Assembly: GCA_017938765.1 (NCBI GenBank)
Contig: JAGBAX010000022.1
Coordinates: forward strand, 1 to 64,000
DNA from: Alistipes sp.
Lineage (GTDB): Bacteria; Bacteroidota; Bacteroidia; Bacteroidales; Rikenellaceae
Length of the DNA: 64,000 nucleotides
Reading direction: 5' to 3'
Each line of letters opens with the position of its first letter. Position 1 is the stretch's first letter. Made by a program: the position numbers and the translations under genes. Shown here piece by piece: positions 7,920 through 17,021 of the stretch. Under the pieces are notes generated by a model that did not search any database, had not been told where the DNA came from, and saw only the letters and a list, made by a program, of their open reading frames with translations.

Positions 7920-8514
7920 CCTCAAGGTAGAAGTTTGTGTATACCGCCATATAGTAAGGTACTAACCAGAGCAACGGAATGCCGAGAAGTAGCACGGAGA
8001 GAACAACGCAACCAAGCATTCCAAGTATAATGCGGAACAGGTCCATCTTGTGGCCATCCATCATCTTCTCGCTCAACTGTATAGCCTCCATAGCTGTAGT
8101 GTTTGGGTTCTCAGCAACGATAAATGGCGCTAAAAGGTATGCGCAGGCCTTAATAATGCCCGGAACAATCAGCAGCAAAGACCACAGTGCAACAAAAATA
8201 GCAACAAGCAGTTGCACAACAATGGCTTTGGCAAAATACTTTCTTGTAAAGCCCTCAAAGAAGCTCTCTACAGCCAACGGCTTGCTATCTCTACAGAGGC
8301 TGAGAAAAGTTGTATAGAAACCAAATGCCAGCGGATATAGTCCAAGGATGTATATGAGCGAGTAGGCCGTAGCGCCAACTGTCTGGTCAATCAATCCCGA
8401 ACCAGAGGCAACGGCCTCAATGGCTACATAGATTAGTGTGATAATTACGCCAGCTCTCCAGTTTCCCTTCATCTGGTCAAGGGCGAGAGCCCTAATTTCT
8501 ACATTTGTCTTCAT
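7897..8514 (-). CDS. DUF975 family integral membrane protein
   Basis: This 205-aa protein has about five hydrophobic segments and the DUF975 signature: an N-terminal RALALDQMKGNW amphipathic stretch, a central ESFFEGFTRKYFAKA, and a conserved GIIKACAYLLAPFIVAENP...AIQLSEKMMDGHKMDLF block that precedes the last membrane pair. It is predicted in the cytoplasmic membrane. Function is unknown; the family is widespread in gut Firmicutes and Bacteroidota. It lies downstream of hpf but is separated from it by a terminator, so it is probably transcribed separately or by read-through. Confidence 0.85.
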   Translation of the reverse strand: MKTNVEIRALALDQMKGNWRAGVIITLIYVAIEAVASGSGLIDQTVGATAYSLIYILGLYPLAFGFYTTFLSLCRDSKPLAVESFFEGFTRKYFAKAIVVQLLVAIFVALWSLLLIVPGIIKACAYLLAPFIVAENPNTTAMEAIQLSEKMMDGHKMDLFRIILGMLGCVVLSVLLLGIPLLWLVPYYMAVYTNFYLEVKKEYNT

Positions 8515-8525
8515 AAGTTTGGTTA

Positions 8526-8556
8526 GAAAAAAAGAGCTCCTCTGTTATGGAGGAGC
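8526..8556 (-). terminator. Terminator after hpf
   Basis: Read on the minus strand, GCTCCTC/GAGGAGC forms a 7-bp GC-rich stem with a 7-nt loop followed by TCTTTTTTT. It lies 16 nt after the hpf stop and just upstream of the DUF975 start. Confidence 0.85.
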
Positions 8557-8571
8557 ACCTTGCTGTTTAAA

Positions 8572-8859
8572 CTATTTATCTTTGCGTTTTTCAATCTGTC
8601 GTTTAATAGCATCTAAAGCCTCGTCCACAGCCTCCTCGAATGTTCTGGCACGCTGCTCGGTGAGTATATCCCCTCCGGGAACGTGGAGTGTTACTTGTGC
8701 TACTTTATTTCCCTTTTCGTCATCTTTTTCCAATTTGAGAACGACATCTACACCGGTCGGACGGTCTGCAAAACGCTCAAGTCTTGCCATCTTTTTCTCA
8801 ATAAACTCGATTAGCTGCTTGCTGGCATCGAATTTCAACGATTGAATATTAACATCCAT
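8572..8859 (-). CDS. hpf: Ribosome hibernation promoting factor, short form
   Basis: The frame is open to 8919, but the family begins at MDVNIQSLKF (start 8859), giving 95 aa, the usual length of short HPF/YfiA proteins. The beta-alpha-beta-beta-beta-alpha fold is visible: MDVNIQSLKFDA, a helix with LIEFIEKKMARLERF, strands VDVVLKLEKDDE and KVAQVTLHVPGGDI, and a C-terminal helix FEEAVDEALDAIKRQIEK. It binds between ribosomal subunits in stationary phase and forms inactive ribosomes. There is no C-terminal dimerisation domain, so it is the short form. It lies directly downstream of a Xer recombinase gene. Confidence 0.9.
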   Translation of the reverse strand: MDVNIQSLKFDASKQLIEFIEKKMARLERFADRPTGVDVVLKLEKDDEKGNKVAQVTLHVPGGDILTEQRARTFEEAVDEALDAIKRQIEKRKDK

Positions 8860-8959
8860 AGCTGTAATATTTATGGTTAAGGGGGTTCGCTTCATTACGA
8901 ATTTGCCCCGACTTATCAATTATCCAACGACTTTAGCCCCTCAATTATTGCACCTTTTG

Positions 8960-9856
8960 CTACTTATGTGGGTGGGCCTTGTCGTACACCTCCTGCAACT
9001 GGGCAATGGAGGTGTGGGTATAGTGCTGTGTGCTACGCAGCGAGCTGTGGCCCATCAGTTCCTGTATCTGGCGCATATCCACCCCCTCGCGCAGTAGGTC
9101 TGTGGCAAAGGTGTGGCGAAGCACGTGCGGGCTCTTGCGCCCCTGAACTCCCGCCTGCTGCATCTGCTGAGCAACTATGCGCTGAACGGTGCTACGCGAC
9201 AGAGGCTTACCCTTGCTGCCGACAATAAGAGGAGAGTCACTCCGAAACTCAATTCCACACTCTCGGCAGTAGCTCTTGTAGCGTTCAATCCTCTCCATAA
9301 GCTCTGGCAGAAGGGGTACTAAGCGATGCTTATCACCCTTACCCAGAATCTTTACCGCACCACCGCTAATGTCGCCGACCTTTATACTGAGCAACTCGGC
9401 AAGTCGTATGCCACAGCCGTAGAGCAGCGATACGATAATGCTGTCACGCTGACTGTGAAAGTCGCGCTCATAGCTCTGCTCCTTGGTGTGCTCTAAAATC
9501 TCCTCCATACGGCTCTGCGGTACAAAGACTGGCAAAACCTTTGGAGCCTTCAAAGAACCTATACGCTTTAGAATGTCGCCCTGCACAACCCCCTTTTTAC
9601 GAAGGAAACGAAAGAGACTCTTAATGCTTGAGAGCTCTCTATTCATCGTTGATGCACCGAGCTTTGCCGTATCTAAGCGAAAAATCATCCAGTCGCTCAC
9701 ATCCTGCGCCGTGACCGCTGTCACATCAAAAGCCTCAAGCCCCCGCTGCTGACAAAACCAAGAAGTAAAGTTCTCTATGTCCCTCCGATAATTTCGTACT
9801 GTCAGCTCTGAATAACGTCGCTCTGAACTTATGTACTCAATAAATCGTTCAATCAT
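8960..9856 (-). CDS. Tyrosine recombinase, XerC/XerD family
   Basis: This 298-aa protein has an N-terminal SAM-like core-binding domain (residues 1-90) and a catalytic domain with the full tyrosine recombinase set: R151 (GCGIRLAELL), Lys around 173-176 (GKGDKHR), H244 and R247 (SPHVLRHTFA), H270 (MGHSSL) and nucleophile Y279 (TQHYTH). Length and composition fit the housekeeping chromosome-dimer resolvase rather than a phage integrase, and no mobile element flanks it. It has its own well-formed promoter and precedes hpf by about 100 nt. XerC and XerD cannot be distinguished by eye. Confidence 0.9.
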   Translation of the reverse strand: MIERFIEYISSERRYSELTVRNYRRDIENFTSWFCQQRGLEAFDVTAVTAQDVSDWMIFRLDTAKLGASTMNRELSSIKSLFRFLRKKGVVQGDILKRIGSLKAPKVLPVFVPQSRMEEILEHTKEQSYERDFHSQRDSIIVSLLYGCGIRLAELLSIKVGDISGGAVKILGKGDKHRLVPLLPELMERIERYKSYCRECGIEFRSDSPLIVGSKGKPLSRSTVQRIVAQQMQQAGVQGRKSPHVLRHTFATDLLREGVDMRQIQELMGHSSLRSTQHYTHTSIAQLQEVYDKAHPHK

Positions 9857-9902
9857 AGGCAGTTGGGCAGAAAAGCTACAACGCTACACTCTGCACTTTG
9901 AA

Positions 9903-9934
9903 CAAAGATAAGAAATATTTTGTTAAAATACAAA
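9903..9934 (-). promoter_or_regulatory. Consensus promoter of the xer-hpf unit
   Basis: On the minus strand TTTG (9931-9934), a 20-nt spacer and TATCTTTG (9903-9910) form a full match to the Bacteroidota housekeeping promoter. The start codon at 9856 lies about 40 nt downstream of the expected start site. Confidence 0.85.
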
Positions 9935-9963
9935 TTTTTTATGAGAATTATATCACCTTTTGC

Positions 9964-10845
9964 CTACTCAACAACTATCTCGGCAATCATAAAGTAGTGG
10001 TCAGAGGGGTACTGTTCGCCCTTGTGGTCGGTGATAACCTCACAACTTATGGCCTTGGCAGCTCCCTTTGTAAGGATGTAGTCTATACGCCCCTTGCCTG
10101 GTCGCTGAACTCGTTTATGCCCCTCAAAGGCGTGGGCTGTATGTCCAAACTCAACACCGTCGTGCAGAGCATCGTAGCAGTCTGTCCAGCCATTTTGGGT
10201 AAAGTGTTTTACCTGCTCCTCGTACTTGCGAGAGTTCATATCGGCACAGATAATCTGCGGGAAGGAGTCCTGATATTGAGCCGCCTCGCGGACAATCATC
10301 CGTGCTTGGTTTACCTTGGCGAGCTTTGACTTATGGTCAAGGTGGATGTCAATCAGTCGCATCTGCTTGCCCGTCTTTTTGTCAAGCACACGGACCCAGT
10401 TGGCGTGGCGGGCGCGGTTAGTCTCCCAGCAGATGCTGCCCGCTATTGTCGGGTCGTCCGAGAGCCAGTAACACCCTGCGCTGACTATTTCATAGCGCGA
10501 CTTGCGCAGGAAGATAACATTCTTGCCGATAAGGTGGTAGCCATCTGTATAAGGGTCCATCTCTGGCCCCTCAAAGCCAAAGGTTGTATACTCCTTTAGC
10601 TCTTTGCGGCAGAAGTTGTACGAGTCGTAGATAACCTCCTGCATCATAATCACATCGGGCTTATAGCTGCGGATAACATCTATCATATAGTGCTTGCGGT
10701 TATCCCACTCGTGTATTGTATTTTTGTCCGCATCAAGTCCTGTAATGCGGATATTGGCACTCATCACTCGGTGCACGGGAGGATTTTTCGCCTCCAGAGC
10801 ACCGAAAGTGGCGAGTGTAAGTAGAAGAATAACAAATCTTTTCAT
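9964..10845 (-). CDS. Secreted endonuclease/exonuclease/phosphatase (EEP) family protein
   Basis: This 293-aa protein has a signal peptide (MKRFVILLLTLATFGALEA) and the EEP fold motifs in order: VMSANIR (28-33), PDVIMMQEV with metal-binding Glu70, the LIDIHLDH segment, the catalytic IICADMNSR, RIDYILTK, and the terminal SDHYFMIAEI with the catalytic Asp-His pair. Members hydrolyse phosphodiester or phosphomonoester bonds in nucleic acids, inositol phosphates or sphingomyelin; the substrate cannot be read from sequence. It is the last gene of the long minus-strand run, 3 nt after an FAD enzyme, alongside three exported phosphoesterases. Confidence 0.87.
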   Translation of the reverse strand: MKRFVILLLTLATFGALEAKNPPVHRVMSANIRITGLDADKNTIHEWDNRKHYMIDVIRSYKPDVIMMQEVIYDSYNFCRKELKEYTTFGFEGPEMDPYTDGYHLIGKNVIFLRKSRYEIVSAGCYWLSDDPTIAGSICWETNRARHANWVRVLDKKTGKQMRLIDIHLDHKSKLAKVNQARMIVREAAQYQDSFPQIICADMNSRKYEEQVKHFTQNGWTDCYDALHDGVEFGHTAHAFEGHKRVQRPGKGRIDYILTKGAAKAISCEVITDHKGEQYPSDHYFMIAEIVVE

Positions 10846-10848
10846 ACT

Positions 10849-12213
10849 CTAACGAAGGTAGCCACCATTTTCAAGTAGAGCCTGCTGCACAGCCTTAACA
10901 TCAACCTCTGATGGCAGTACACCACTCTCAAGGGCAATGCGAGCGGCAGTACCTGCAGCCTCGCCCATAGCCATAACAGTTGACATTACGCGGGTAGCAG
11001 CCATAGCGCCGTGATCCATAGATGAACAGCGACCTGCAACAAGCAATCCCTCAATAGTCTGTGGTACGAGTGTGCGGTATGGGATGTCGTACGAGCCTTT
11101 GCCGTAGATAAGGGTGCAGTCGCCACCCTCCTCGTGGTGAAGGTCAATAGGGTAGCTTGCTACAGCAATGGCGTCGTCAAACTGGCGAGCCTCAAGAAGG
11201 TCCTCCGATGTCATCACATACTTACCAACGATAACGCGTGTCTCGCGAATGCCCGTAAATGGAGGTACGGTCTCTATCCACGCATTCTCAAAGCCAGGGA
11301 TGTACTCCTTAAGGTAGCGAGCCACGTCGTACATCTGTCGGCGGCACTCACGCTCTACAGCCGTATAGCTGGCAGGGTCAGTAGCATCGCCACCCGATAC
11401 GCGAGTCATATTTACCCACAGCTCGTCATCCTTAAGGCCGGTCATAAAGATTGTGCGGGCAACAGTGATGTTAAAGCCGCGCGAGATGGCGTCGCTCAGC
11501 TGGTCGCGGTAGCCAACCATAGTAAAGTTGCCAGTGCGGAACTGCTCTGGTGGCATAATATCCATACCATACTTGTCAGAGTGGTTTACAACATTGTCGC
11601 GCACCTTGTCAATATCAACACCGCGCATAGAGAACATCAGTGTCGGAGGCTGCATACGGCCCTTCTCGTCGCCCTTGTTGCACTCAACACCGGCGCGGAA
11701 GGCTACATCGCCATCGCCAGAGCAGTCAATAATTGTCTTGGCAAGAATAGCCTCACGACCCGCCTTGCTCTCAATAATTACGCCCTTAACCGCTCCATTC
11801 TCAACAATGGTATCTACAACATTAATGTACATCAGTACCTCAACGCCCGTCTCATCCATAATCTGCCAGCAGAGGGTCTTTACGGCCTCTGGGTCTACCA
11901 TTGTAAGGGATATGTGGAGCTTGCAACGCTTATGTCCAGTAGCCATTCCGCGCTGCTGAAGACGCTCTACAAACTTTCCCGTTGCACCTTTGATAATCTG
12001 GTTGCCATCCTTGTCAAGCATTGATAGAATTGGCAGTCCAAGCGTAAGGTTTCCGCCCAAAAATCCGCGCTGCTCAAGCAGCATAACCTTTGCCTTGCCA
12101 CTCTTTGCAGCAGCCTCGGCAGCCATAATTCCTGCAGGGCCACCACCTACAACAAGGATATCTACCTTTGCACGAACTTTTACCTCGCGAGCTGGTTCTA
12201 AATATGTCTTCAT
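10849..12213 (-). CDS. FAD-dependent oxidoreductase (FAD_oxidored family), copy 1
   Basis: This 454-aa protein has an N-terminal dinucleotide-binding motif VDILVVGGGPAGIMAA (residues ~17-32) followed by an acidic strand end and LLEQRGFLGGNLT. The C-terminal FAD-contact block is LLVAGRCSSMDHGAMAATRV. It fits the PF12831 family, whose members act on unknown substrates, often beside sugar catabolic genes. No signal peptide, so cytoplasmic. It is a tandem paralogue of the next upstream gene (same length, roughly two-thirds identical by eye, 4-nt gap). Both have conserved Cys (IDCSGDGDVAFRAGVECNKGDE) and Tyr-rich regions. The substrate, possibly a sugar or polyol, is inferred only from the neighbouring kinase. 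Confidence 0.85.
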   Translation of the reverse strand: MKTYLEPAREVKVRAKVDILVVGGGPAGIMAAEAAAKSGKAKVMLLEQRGFLGGNLTLGLPILSMLDKDGNQIIKGATGKFVERLQQRGMATGHKRCKLHISLTMVDPEAVKTLCWQIMDETGVEVLMYINVVDTIVENGAVKGVIIESKAGREAILAKTIIDCSGDGDVAFRAGVECNKGDEKGRMQPPTLMFSMRGVDIDKVRDNVVNHSDKYGMDIMPPEQFRTGNFTMVGYRDQLSDAISRGFNITVARTIFMTGLKDDELWVNMTRVSGGDATDPASYTAVERECRRQMYDVARYLKEYIPGFENAWIETVPPFTGIRETRVIVGKYVMTSEDLLEARQFDDAIAVASYPIDLHHEEGGDCTLIYGKGSYDIPYRTLVPQTIEGLLVAGRCSSMDHGAMAATRVMSTVMAMGEAAGTAARIALESGVLPSEVDVKAVQQALLENGGYLR

Positions 12214-12217
12214 AGCA

Positions 12218-13582
12218 CTATCCTAAATATGCTCCATTCTCAAGCAGAGCCTGTTGAACCTTTGTTATATCTACATCGCCAACCTCAACGCCGTCGGCCG
12301 CAGCAATGCGCGCTGCAACACCTGCCGCCTCGCCAAGAGCCATACAGGTACTCATTACACGCGTTGCAGCCATAGCCTCGTGGTCCATAGCCGAGCAGCG
12401 GCCTGCAACAAGCAGACCCTTGATTGTCTGTGGCACAAGCACGCCATAAGGAATCTGATATGCATCCTCGCAGAAGAGCATTGTGCAGTCGCCACCCTTT
12501 GCGTGGTGGATATCTACTGGGTAACCAGCAACAGCAATAGCATCCTCAAAAGGCTTCTGCTCAAGGATATCCTGCGCTGTCATAACATACTTACCAACAA
12601 TAACGCGGCTCTCGCGAATACCTACAAAGGCTGCGCTGTGCTCAAGCCAAGCCTTCTCAAAGCCTGGTACAAAGTCCTTAAGGTAGGCTATAACCTCGTA
12701 CATCTGCACTCGTGCATCGTGCTCGCCCTTTGTGTAGCTTACTGGGTCTGTACTATCTACGCCCGATACGCGGGTCATATTTACCCAAATCTGGTCCTCC
12801 TCAAGGCCAGTAATAAGGATTGTGCGGGCTACAGGAACCTTGTAACCCTTCTGCTGTGCCTCAACAATTCTGCCGCGAAGACCTACGGTAATGAACTTAT
12901 CCTTGCGGAACTGCGATGTAGGCATAACATCCATGTCGTACTTCTCTGGCTCGTTGCAAATTGCATCGCGGAGCTTCTGTGTCTCTACGCCACGCATAAG
13001 GAACATAAGTGTTGGTGGCTGCATACCGCCATTCTCGTCGCCCTTGTTGCACTCAACGCCTGCGCGGAAGGCTACATCGCCATCGCCAGTACAGTCAATA
13101 ACGGTCTTTGCAAGGATAACCTCGCGACCCGCCTTGCTCTCAATAATTACACCCTTGACCACTCCATTCTCAACAATGGTGTCAGCAACAAAGACATAGA
13201 GAAGTACTTCTACGCCAGCATCGTCCATCATCTCCCAGGCAACGGTCTTAACCTGATCTGGGTCAATAATTGTAAAGGACATATGGTTCTTGCAAGGGTA
13301 GTGTGCAGATGCAGCACCCTTTGCTGTCATACGGTCAATAAACTTCTGCGCAGCACCCTTAACAACCTGATTGCCCTTAGGGCCGAGGAATGAGAGTATT
13401 GGCAGACCAATCGTTAGGTTTCCGCCCATATAGCCACGCTGCTCAATGAGCATAACCTTCAAATTCTTATCCTTTGCTGCCGCCTCGGCTGCAATAATAC
13501 CTGCAGGACCTGCACCAACTACAAGAACATCTACCTCTGCACGCACCTTCAATTCGCGTGCTGGTTCCATAATAGTTTTCAT
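12218..13582 (-). CDS. FAD-dependent oxidoreductase (FAD_oxidored family), copy 2
   Basis: This 454-aa protein is a tandem duplicate of the downstream gene. The FAD motif VDVLVVGAGPAGIIAAEAA starts near residue 18, and the C-terminal LLVAGRCSAMDHEAMAATRV block matches its sister. The middle regions differ more than the nucleotide-binding ends (for example LRGRIVEAQQKGYKVPVARTI against YRDQLSDAISRGFNITVARTI), which suggests distinct substrates or a heteromer. It is cytoplasmic with no signal peptide and starts 19 nt after the ribulokinase gene, with which it is probably co-expressed. Confidence 0.85.
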   Translation of the reverse strand: MKTIMEPARELKVRAEVDVLVVGAGPAGIIAAEAAAKDKNLKVMLIEQRGYMGGNLTIGLPILSFLGPKGNQVVKGAAQKFIDRMTAKGAASAHYPCKNHMSFTIIDPDQVKTVAWEMMDDAGVEVLLYVFVADTIVENGVVKGVIIESKAGREVILAKTVIDCTGDGDVAFRAGVECNKGDENGGMQPPTLMFLMRGVETQKLRDAICNEPEKYDMDVMPTSQFRKDKFITVGLRGRIVEAQQKGYKVPVARTILITGLEEDQIWVNMTRVSGVDSTDPVSYTKGEHDARVQMYEVIAYLKDFVPGFEKAWLEHSAAFVGIRESRVIVGKYVMTAQDILEQKPFEDAIAVAGYPVDIHHAKGGDCTMLFCEDAYQIPYGVLVPQTIKGLLVAGRCSAMDHEAMAATRVMSTCMALGEAAGVAARIAAADGVEVGDVDITKVQQALLENGAYLG

Positions 13583-13601
13583 ATTCTATTTTGTATTAAA
13601 A

Positions 13602-15263
13602 TTATAATAAACTCTCTGTAAATTTACCTGCTGCGCGGTACATCTCGTGACGCTTCTGTAGCAGGGCGCGACGCTCGGCATTAGGCGTATAAGTGCGGAG
13701 AATTGGCTGGCAGAGTGCCGCCTGTGCCGCCTCAATAGTTGGGTATATGCCCGCTACAACTGATGCACATATTGCAGAGCCGAGGGCGCACGACTGCTTT
13801 GTTTGTGACACGCGGATATCCTTGCCAATGGCATCGGCGAGCATCTGCATCACAAATGGAGCCTTCTGCGCAATACCACCAACTCCGATAAAGGCATCAA
13901 ATACAATACCTCGCTCGGCAAGATGGTCTACGATGGTCTTCATCGCTAATGCCGTAGCCTCAACAATAGCATAATATAGCTCTGGCGCGGTTGTAGATAG
14001 TCTTAAGCCCATCAGCGAGCCCCACAACATCTGGTTTGGATCTGGTGAGCGACGGCCATTGAACCAGTCGGTTGCAAATGGGGCATCAAGGCGCGGAGTA
14101 ATCTTTGCCGCATCCTCGCCAAGTTTTATAAGGATGTTGTCAAGCACCTCGTCTACAAGAGTCTGACGAGTCGCTGGGTCAATCTTGCTGCTCTTTGCAA
14201 GAATCTCTACGGTAGGGTATGCAAGCGTTCTGCGCAACCACGCATAGGCATCACCGAAGGCCGACAGTCCAACCTCAAAGCCCACAAGACCTGGGATGAT
14301 ACAACTATCTGCCTGACCAAATACGCCGTCAATAATTCTACCCTTAAGAATCTCGTTAGGGATTACAAACATACAGCAGCCCGATGTTCCGAGGTTAATC
14401 ATCGCCGTCTTATATGCCACACCTGCGCCTATAGCTCCCTGATGAGAGTCTACATTTCCGCAGCCGATAATAACATCGCTGTTAAGACCTAACTCCTCTG
14501 CCCACACTTTGCTAATTGTGCCATAAGGCTTGTCGCAGGTATACTTATTTGCATTTAGCGTACGCAGAATAGGCACAAGGGCGGGGTCAAGAGCCTCAAA
14601 GAAACTCTCTGGTGGGAAGCCTCCCCAATCCTCGCTCCAGAACATCTTCTGCGCAGCGTTGCAGTGTCCCATACGAGCCAGTTTTGGGTCGGTAGTACCT
14701 GTAAGGGTTGCAGTGATAAAGTCGCTACACTCAATTACCGAGCGAGCATCGCGGCGCATATCGGCATTTGTGCCGAGCAGGTGCATAACCTTCGCCCAGA
14801 AGCACTCGGCAGAGTAGTGGTAGCCCGATACCTGTGTGTAGTCCGTCTCGCTACTATGGCAAGCCTCTTCAATAGCGGCAGCCTCGGCAACGCCCGTATG
14901 GTCCTTCCACAGAACGAACATTGCATCAGGGTTATCCTTGTACTCCTCCTTCAGCGAGAGTGGCTGTAGGTGCTCATCTGTAAGGCACGGTGTGCTGGCA
15001 GTAGTATCTACAGCAATCGCGCGAACATAAGGGGCAATCTCCTTATTGCCGTCTAACACTCCGTGCAGCACGCTCTTCAGCGCCTCAATATAGTCAAGCG
15101 GGTGCTGACGGAAGCGGCTCTCAAGGGCATTGCAGTACTCACCACGCGACCAGCGGGCGTAGTTGTGTACAGCTTCGGCAATCTGCTCGCCAGTGTGAGC
15201 ATTGACAAGTATGGCACGAGCCGAGTCAGTACCATAGTCTAAGCCGATTACAAAATCTTTCAT
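13602..15263 (-). CDS. araB: Ribulokinase-type FGGY carbohydrate kinase
   Basis: This 553-aa protein has the FGGY fold. The N-terminal phosphate loop GLDYGTDSARAILV (7-20) is the characteristic ribulokinase form, followed by AVDTTASTPCLTD and, in the second domain, MINLGTSGCCMFV and the C-terminal AFIGVGGIAQKAPFVMQMLADAIGKDI...ALGSAICASVVAG. Length matches AraB (about 550-570 aa). AraB phosphorylates L-ribulose at O5 in L-arabinose catabolism. No araA, araD or araC is nearby; instead the neighbours are two FAD oxidoreductases and three phosphoesterases, so the in vivo substrate may be another ketose or polyol. The symbol rests on motif similarity. Confidence 0.8.
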   Translation of the reverse strand: MKDFVIGLDYGTDSARAILVNAHTGEQIAEAVHNYARWSRGEYCNALESRFRQHPLDYIEALKSVLHGVLDGNKEIAPYVRAIAVDTTASTPCLTDEHLQPLSLKEEYKDNPDAMFVLWKDHTGVAEAAAIEEACHSSETDYTQVSGYHYSAECFWAKVMHLLGTNADMRRDARSVIECSDFITATLTGTTDPKLARMGHCNAAQKMFWSEDWGGFPPESFFEALDPALVPILRTLNANKYTCDKPYGTISKVWAEELGLNSDVIIGCGNVDSHQGAIGAGVAYKTAMINLGTSGCCMFVIPNEILKGRIIDGVFGQADSCIIPGLVGFEVGLSAFGDAYAWLRRTLAYPTVEILAKSSKIDPATRQTLVDEVLDNILIKLGEDAAKITPRLDAPFATDWFNGRRSPDPNQMLWGSLMGLRLSTTAPELYYAIVEATALAMKTIVDHLAERGIVFDAFIGVGGIAQKAPFVMQMLADAIGKDIRVSQTKQSCALGSAICASVVAGIYPTIEAAQAALCQPILRTYTPNAERRALLQKRHEMYRAAGKFTESLL

Positions 15264-15281
15264 ATAAGTAGTTGTTTTAGG

Positions 15282-17015
15282 TTATCTCATATTTTTTGAA
15301 AACTCTTTTGGGCGCACCATAGTCTCGGTGTATCTTCTGCCGAAACTATCAGTAACGGTTATCTCAAGAGTCGTATCTGGTGCAGAGGCTGTGACGTGGA
15401 ACATATGAGCCGTAGGGTCGGCCTTATATTTGTTTGCAGTAAGGTCACGACGCCAAACCGACTTTGGAATGCAGTAGGCAACAGTGTACTGCGGATTCTC
15501 CATTGGCTCGTGGGTTACCTTCAGCGGCTTGCCGTTCTCTGTGACGGTAATCTTCCAGTCAGGAGCCCAATCCCAAACATGTATCGACACGCGGTTGTCA
15601 GCCACTGTTGCAAAGTCTGTTCGCTGTGGGTTGTTCTCCAGAAATACGCGCATCTCGCCAGAGGCTTTGTAGTAGTCGCGCACAGTGTTGAGGTCAAAAG
15701 TTCGGAACTGAACATCTGCACCACAATCGGCAGAGGTAAAGTACCACTCAATACTCTTGCCGTCAACTGGGAAGACCGTAAATCCTGCAGGAGAGCCATC
15801 TGGGGCAAGGTGTGGGCCTCCGTGTGCCGCCGTAAACCACCACGCACCGCAAATGGCGCTCACATTGTGGTCTATGGTATTGGCTAACTGCGGATAGGCA
15901 GTGCTGTACTTGCAGTGTGTCGTGATAAGTTTGTGGGTATGGCCCGTAAGGTAGTGCACATCCTTAAACTCCTTGAAAGCCTCCGAGAAGTAGAGCGCAG
16001 GGGGCAGTGAGCGACCACCCTTCTCGTCTGTAAAGTAGCTATATAGCTCTGTGGAGTTATGCTCAGAGAGCATTCGGTAGACTGGGCAGTGCATACCTAC
16101 AACAATCGGCGTAGTTTTATCCTCAATCATCGCAAGGTCTTTGCGTAGCCACTCCATCTGCTGTTCCACGACAATATGGTCGTAGTTTCGTGCGCCCGCC
16201 ATATTTTTGCCCGGCTTCATATTCTCGCGCTTCTCGTTGCGATAGCGCAGATTGTCAAGCATAATATAGTGCACCTTGCCTATGTTAAAGGAGTAGTATG
16301 TCGGGCCAAAGGTGTCGCGGTACTTTTTTGTTGCGTTAAAGTCTGTATCGGCATTTGGCTCTGTCGCACCATCGTTGTCGTGGTTGCCCATAGTGTGGAA
16401 GATAGGTGTCGGGTAGCCAATTTTGCCGATTGTCGTGCGGAAATCCTTAATGTCAAAGAGGAAGTCGTACCAGAAGAGGTCAAAGCTACTGTCGCCCATA
16501 CACATCGTATAGACAGGGATGCCCTGCTGGCGATACTTCTCTACCTCCTCCTTTATGCGAGGCATAACGATTGTCTTGAGCTGCTCAATATCTCCAAGCT
16601 GATTAGAGAGGTGGATATCTGTGATTGCCAGCATAATATGCTTGTCGTTATCAACCTTTTTAAGGCAGAAGTCGTGACGCTCGGCACTCCCCTTATCAGC
16701 TGTAAGGGCTGCCCAATATTGAGGCTGAACATCGCCTGCGGCAACAGTCGCCTCATATCCACTCGGAATGGTTATAAAGACATTGCCATTTTTTTTCTCT
16801 GATACAAGGTTGTAGAGACCCTTTTTGTCGGTCTTGACAATCGTAAATCCGTCCGATACGGCTACACCCTCCAGTGGTGTGCCGTTGCACTCAACAGTGC
16901 CATAAATTGTCGCCCCCTTTTGGGCTTTTGCCTTCAGGGTAGAGACAAAGGTGCTCTGTGCCGAGAGTGAGAAGCTGGCAGTTAGGGCAAGAATTGTAAG
17001 AATTGCTCGTTTCAT
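15282..17015 (-). CDS. Secreted calcineurin-like phosphoesterase, paralogue 1
   Basis: This 577-aa protein has a signal peptide (MKRAILTILALTASFSLSAQ) and three parts: an N-terminal Ig-like domain of about 100 residues (GATIYGTVECNGTPLEGVAV, Metallophos_N type), a calcineurin-like metallophosphatase core (AITDIHLSN, MCMGDSSFD, TMGNHDNDGAT, GMHCPVYR, LTGHTHK) with the usual Asp/His/Asn metal ligands, and a C-terminal beta domain (Metallophos_C type, from about residue 390). Such three-domain proteins are common and uncharacterised in Bacteroides. It probably removes phosphate from extracellular or periplasmic phosphoesters. It is third of three tandem copies and starts 6 nt after paralogue 2. 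Confidence 0.88.
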   Translation of the reverse strand: MKRAILTILALTASFSLSAQSTFVSTLKAKAQKGATIYGTVECNGTPLEGVAVSDGFTIVKTDKKGLYNLVSEKKNGNVFITIPSGYEATVAAGDVQPQYWAALTADKGSAERHDFCLKKVDNDKHIMLAITDIHLSNQLGDIEQLKTIVMPRIKEEVEKYRQQGIPVYTMCMGDSSFDLFWYDFLFDIKDFRTTIGKIGYPTPIFHTMGNHDNDGATEPNADTDFNATKKYRDTFGPTYYSFNIGKVHYIMLDNLRYRNEKRENMKPGKNMAGARNYDHIVVEQQMEWLRKDLAMIEDKTTPIVVGMHCPVYRMLSEHNSTELYSYFTDEKGGRSLPPALYFSEAFKEFKDVHYLTGHTHKLITTHCKYSTAYPQLANTIDHNVSAICGAWWFTAAHGGPHLAPDGSPAGFTVFPVDGKSIEWYFTSADCGADVQFRTFDLNTVRDYYKASGEMRVFLENNPQRTDFATVADNRVSIHVWDWAPDWKITVTENGKPLKVTHEPMENPQYTVAYCIPKSVWRRDLTANKYKADPTAHMFHVTASAPDTTLEITVTDSFGRRYTETMVRPKEFSKNMR

Positions 17016-17021
17016 AGTCGG

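Noticed and set aside
8960-9856. Integrase of a mobile element
   Set aside because: The recombinase has XerC/D length and motifs and is followed by hpf; no attachment-site repeats or mobile-element genes adjoin it.
11134-12024. Long plus-strand frames (296 and 379 aa) opposite the two FAD oxidoreductases
   Set aside because: They mirror each other because the genes they oppose are paralogues, and their composition (Cys-, His- and Tyr-rich) is that of an antisense frame.
9964-15263. An L-arabinose operon centred on the ribulokinase gene
   Set aside because: No isomerase, epimerase, transporter or AraC/GntR-type regulator is present; only the kinase motif supports arabinose.
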